DNA from: Paraburkholderia sp. BCC1885
GTDB lineage: Bacteria; Pseudomonadota; Gammaproteobacteria; Burkholderiales; Burkholderiaceae
Assembly (NCBI RefSeq): GCF_900996235.1
Contig: NZ_CAAJGM010000226.1
Coordinates: forward strand, 1-32,205
DNA length: 32,205 nucleotides
Direction of reading: 5' to 3'
In this document: positions 31,540 to 32,205 of the stretch, piece by piece
Layout of the letters: each line of letters begins with the position of its first letter
Position numbering within the stretch: the first letter of the stretch is position 1
Program-made: the position numbers and the translations under genes
Notes under the pieces: generated by a model
Database searches by the model: none
The model's input: only the letters and a program-made list of their open reading frames with translations
What the model was told of the DNA's origin: nothing

Positions 31540-32205
31540 ATGTCATCCACGCACAACGAAAGAATTCGCGGACCCTTCTCCGGTCTGCTGGTTCTCGATC
31601 TGACCCATGTCCTCAACGGCCCGTTCGGCACGACCATCCTGACCGACCTCGGCGCGCGCGTGATCAAGATCGAGCCACCGGGTCACGGCGACGACACGCG
31701 CACCTACGGTCCGTTCGTCGGCGACCAGTCGCTCTACTTCAGCTTCGTGAATCGCGGCAAGGAAAGCGTCGTGCTGAATCTGAAAGACCCGGCCGACCGT
31801 GAGATTTTCCTGAACATGGTCCGCCACGCCGATGTGCTGGCCGAGAACTTCCGGCCCGGCACGATGAAACACCTGGGGTTCTCCTACGAGGAGCTCGCGG
31901 AGATCAACCCGCGTCTGATCTATGCGTCGTCGTCCGGCTTTGGCCAGACGGGCCCGCTCGCCACCTTCCCGGCCTACGACACGATCGTCCAGGCGATGAG
32001 CGGCATCATGGACGAGACCGGCTTTGCAGACGGGCCGCCGACCCGGGTGGGCACATCGTTGTCGGATCTGTGCGGCGGCATCTTCATGTTTTGCGGCATC
32101 GCAAGCGCGCTGTACGCACGCGAAAAGACCGGTAAAGGAGCACACGTCGACGTCGCGATGTTCGATGCGACGCTGGCGTTCCTCGAACACGGCTTCATGT
32201 CGTAT
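31540..32205 (+). CDS. Second CaiB/BaiF CoA-transferase, cut by the window edge
   Basis: The first 222 codons of a class III CoA-transferase are present; the gene continues past the right edge. AAGAGG lies 10 nt before ATG 31540 and overlaps the end of oxc, so it is the third gene of the operon. LVLDLTHVLNGPFGT at the N-terminus, ENFRPGTMKHLGF at 102-114 and the nucleophile Asp176 (SLSDLCGG) are family features. It is clearly different from frc. By position it may be an acetyl-CoA:oxalate CoA-transferase (YfdE/UctC-like) that primes the cycle; this is inference. Confidence 0.85.
   Translation, partial: MSSTHNERIRGPFSGLLVLDLTHVLNGPFGTTILTDLGARVIKIEPPGHGDDTRTYGPFVGDQSLYFSFVNRGKESVVLNLKDPADREIFLNMVRHADVLAENFRPGTMKHLGFSYEELAEINPRLIYASSSGFGQTGPLATFPAYDTIVQAMSGIMDETGFADGPPTRVGTSLSDLCGGIFMFCGIASALYAREKTGKGAHVDVAMFDATLAFLEHGFMSY

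Noticed and set aside
30528..31667. Minus-strand open frame (379 codons) opposite oxc
   Set aside because: oxc is unambiguous on the other strand, and the frame has no ribosome site or known domain.
31543..32190. Minus-strand open frame (215 codons) at the right edge
   Set aside because: The plus strand encodes a clear CoA-transferase across the same bases.
1..32205. CRISPR arrays, tRNA or rRNA genes, complete insertion sequences
   Set aside because: No regularly spaced repeats, tRNA-like arms, rRNA sequence or transposase frames were found.

Overview
The window looks like chromosomal or megaplasmid DNA of a beta-proteobacterium of the Burkholderia/Paraburkholderia group. The evidence is the high GC content, the Burkholderia-type PhaB, Hsp20, DUF3562 and DUF1488 proteins, and the many FNR/ANR-type boxes (consensus TTGAY-N4-RTCAA). 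The mix of universal stress protein, PHB metabolism, small heat shock protein, alcohol dehydrogenase, cytochrome c and reductases resembles the low-oxygen-activated (lxa) locus known from Burkholderia cenocepacia. The taxonomic assignment is inference.

Layout. (1) 377-8816 is one tightly packed plus-strand operon: a small CZB-like protein, a spermidine-synthase-fold protein, and six subunits of a membrane complex related to hydrogenase-4 and respiratory complex I (hyfB, C, E, F, G, I-like). The large subunit lacks all four Cys that bind the [NiFe] centre, while the small subunit keeps its iron-sulfur Cys. It is therefore probably not a hydrogenase but an energy-converting-hydrogenase-related (Ehr) type complex. 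(2) 8929-28111 is a mosaic of short stress and redox genes. It includes an APH/P-loop kinase fusion, phaB with a small upstream ORF, a universal stress protein, LemA and SYLF proteins, a flavin-reductase/quinone-reductase/AhpD-like operon, an Old Yellow Enzyme, a zinc alcohol dehydrogenase with DUF3562, DUF1488, and a monoheme cytochrome c. (3) 28477 to the end is an oxalate catabolism operon: frc, oxc and a second CoA-transferase cut by the window edge.

Regulation. Twelve FNR/ANR-like sites (six perfect) lie between genes of the middle region and upstream of frc. For three plus-strand genes (kinase fusion, universal stress protein, cytochrome c) the proximal site lies 64.5-66.5 nt from the start codon, with a -10-like hexamer close to where a class II promoter predicts, and a second site lies further upstream. 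This suggests a coordinated oxygen-limitation regulon. The hyf-like operon has only a very degenerate site.

Decay. The middle region also holds several broken genes: an hsp20 cut after about 66 codons, an oleate hydratase with one in-frame TGA, a ZntB/CorA-type transporter with two in-frame TAGs, and an ABC exporter in which a deletion joins an HlyD gene to the end of a permease gene. The hyf-like and oxalate operons look intact. No tRNA, rRNA, CRISPR array or complete insertion sequence was seen.
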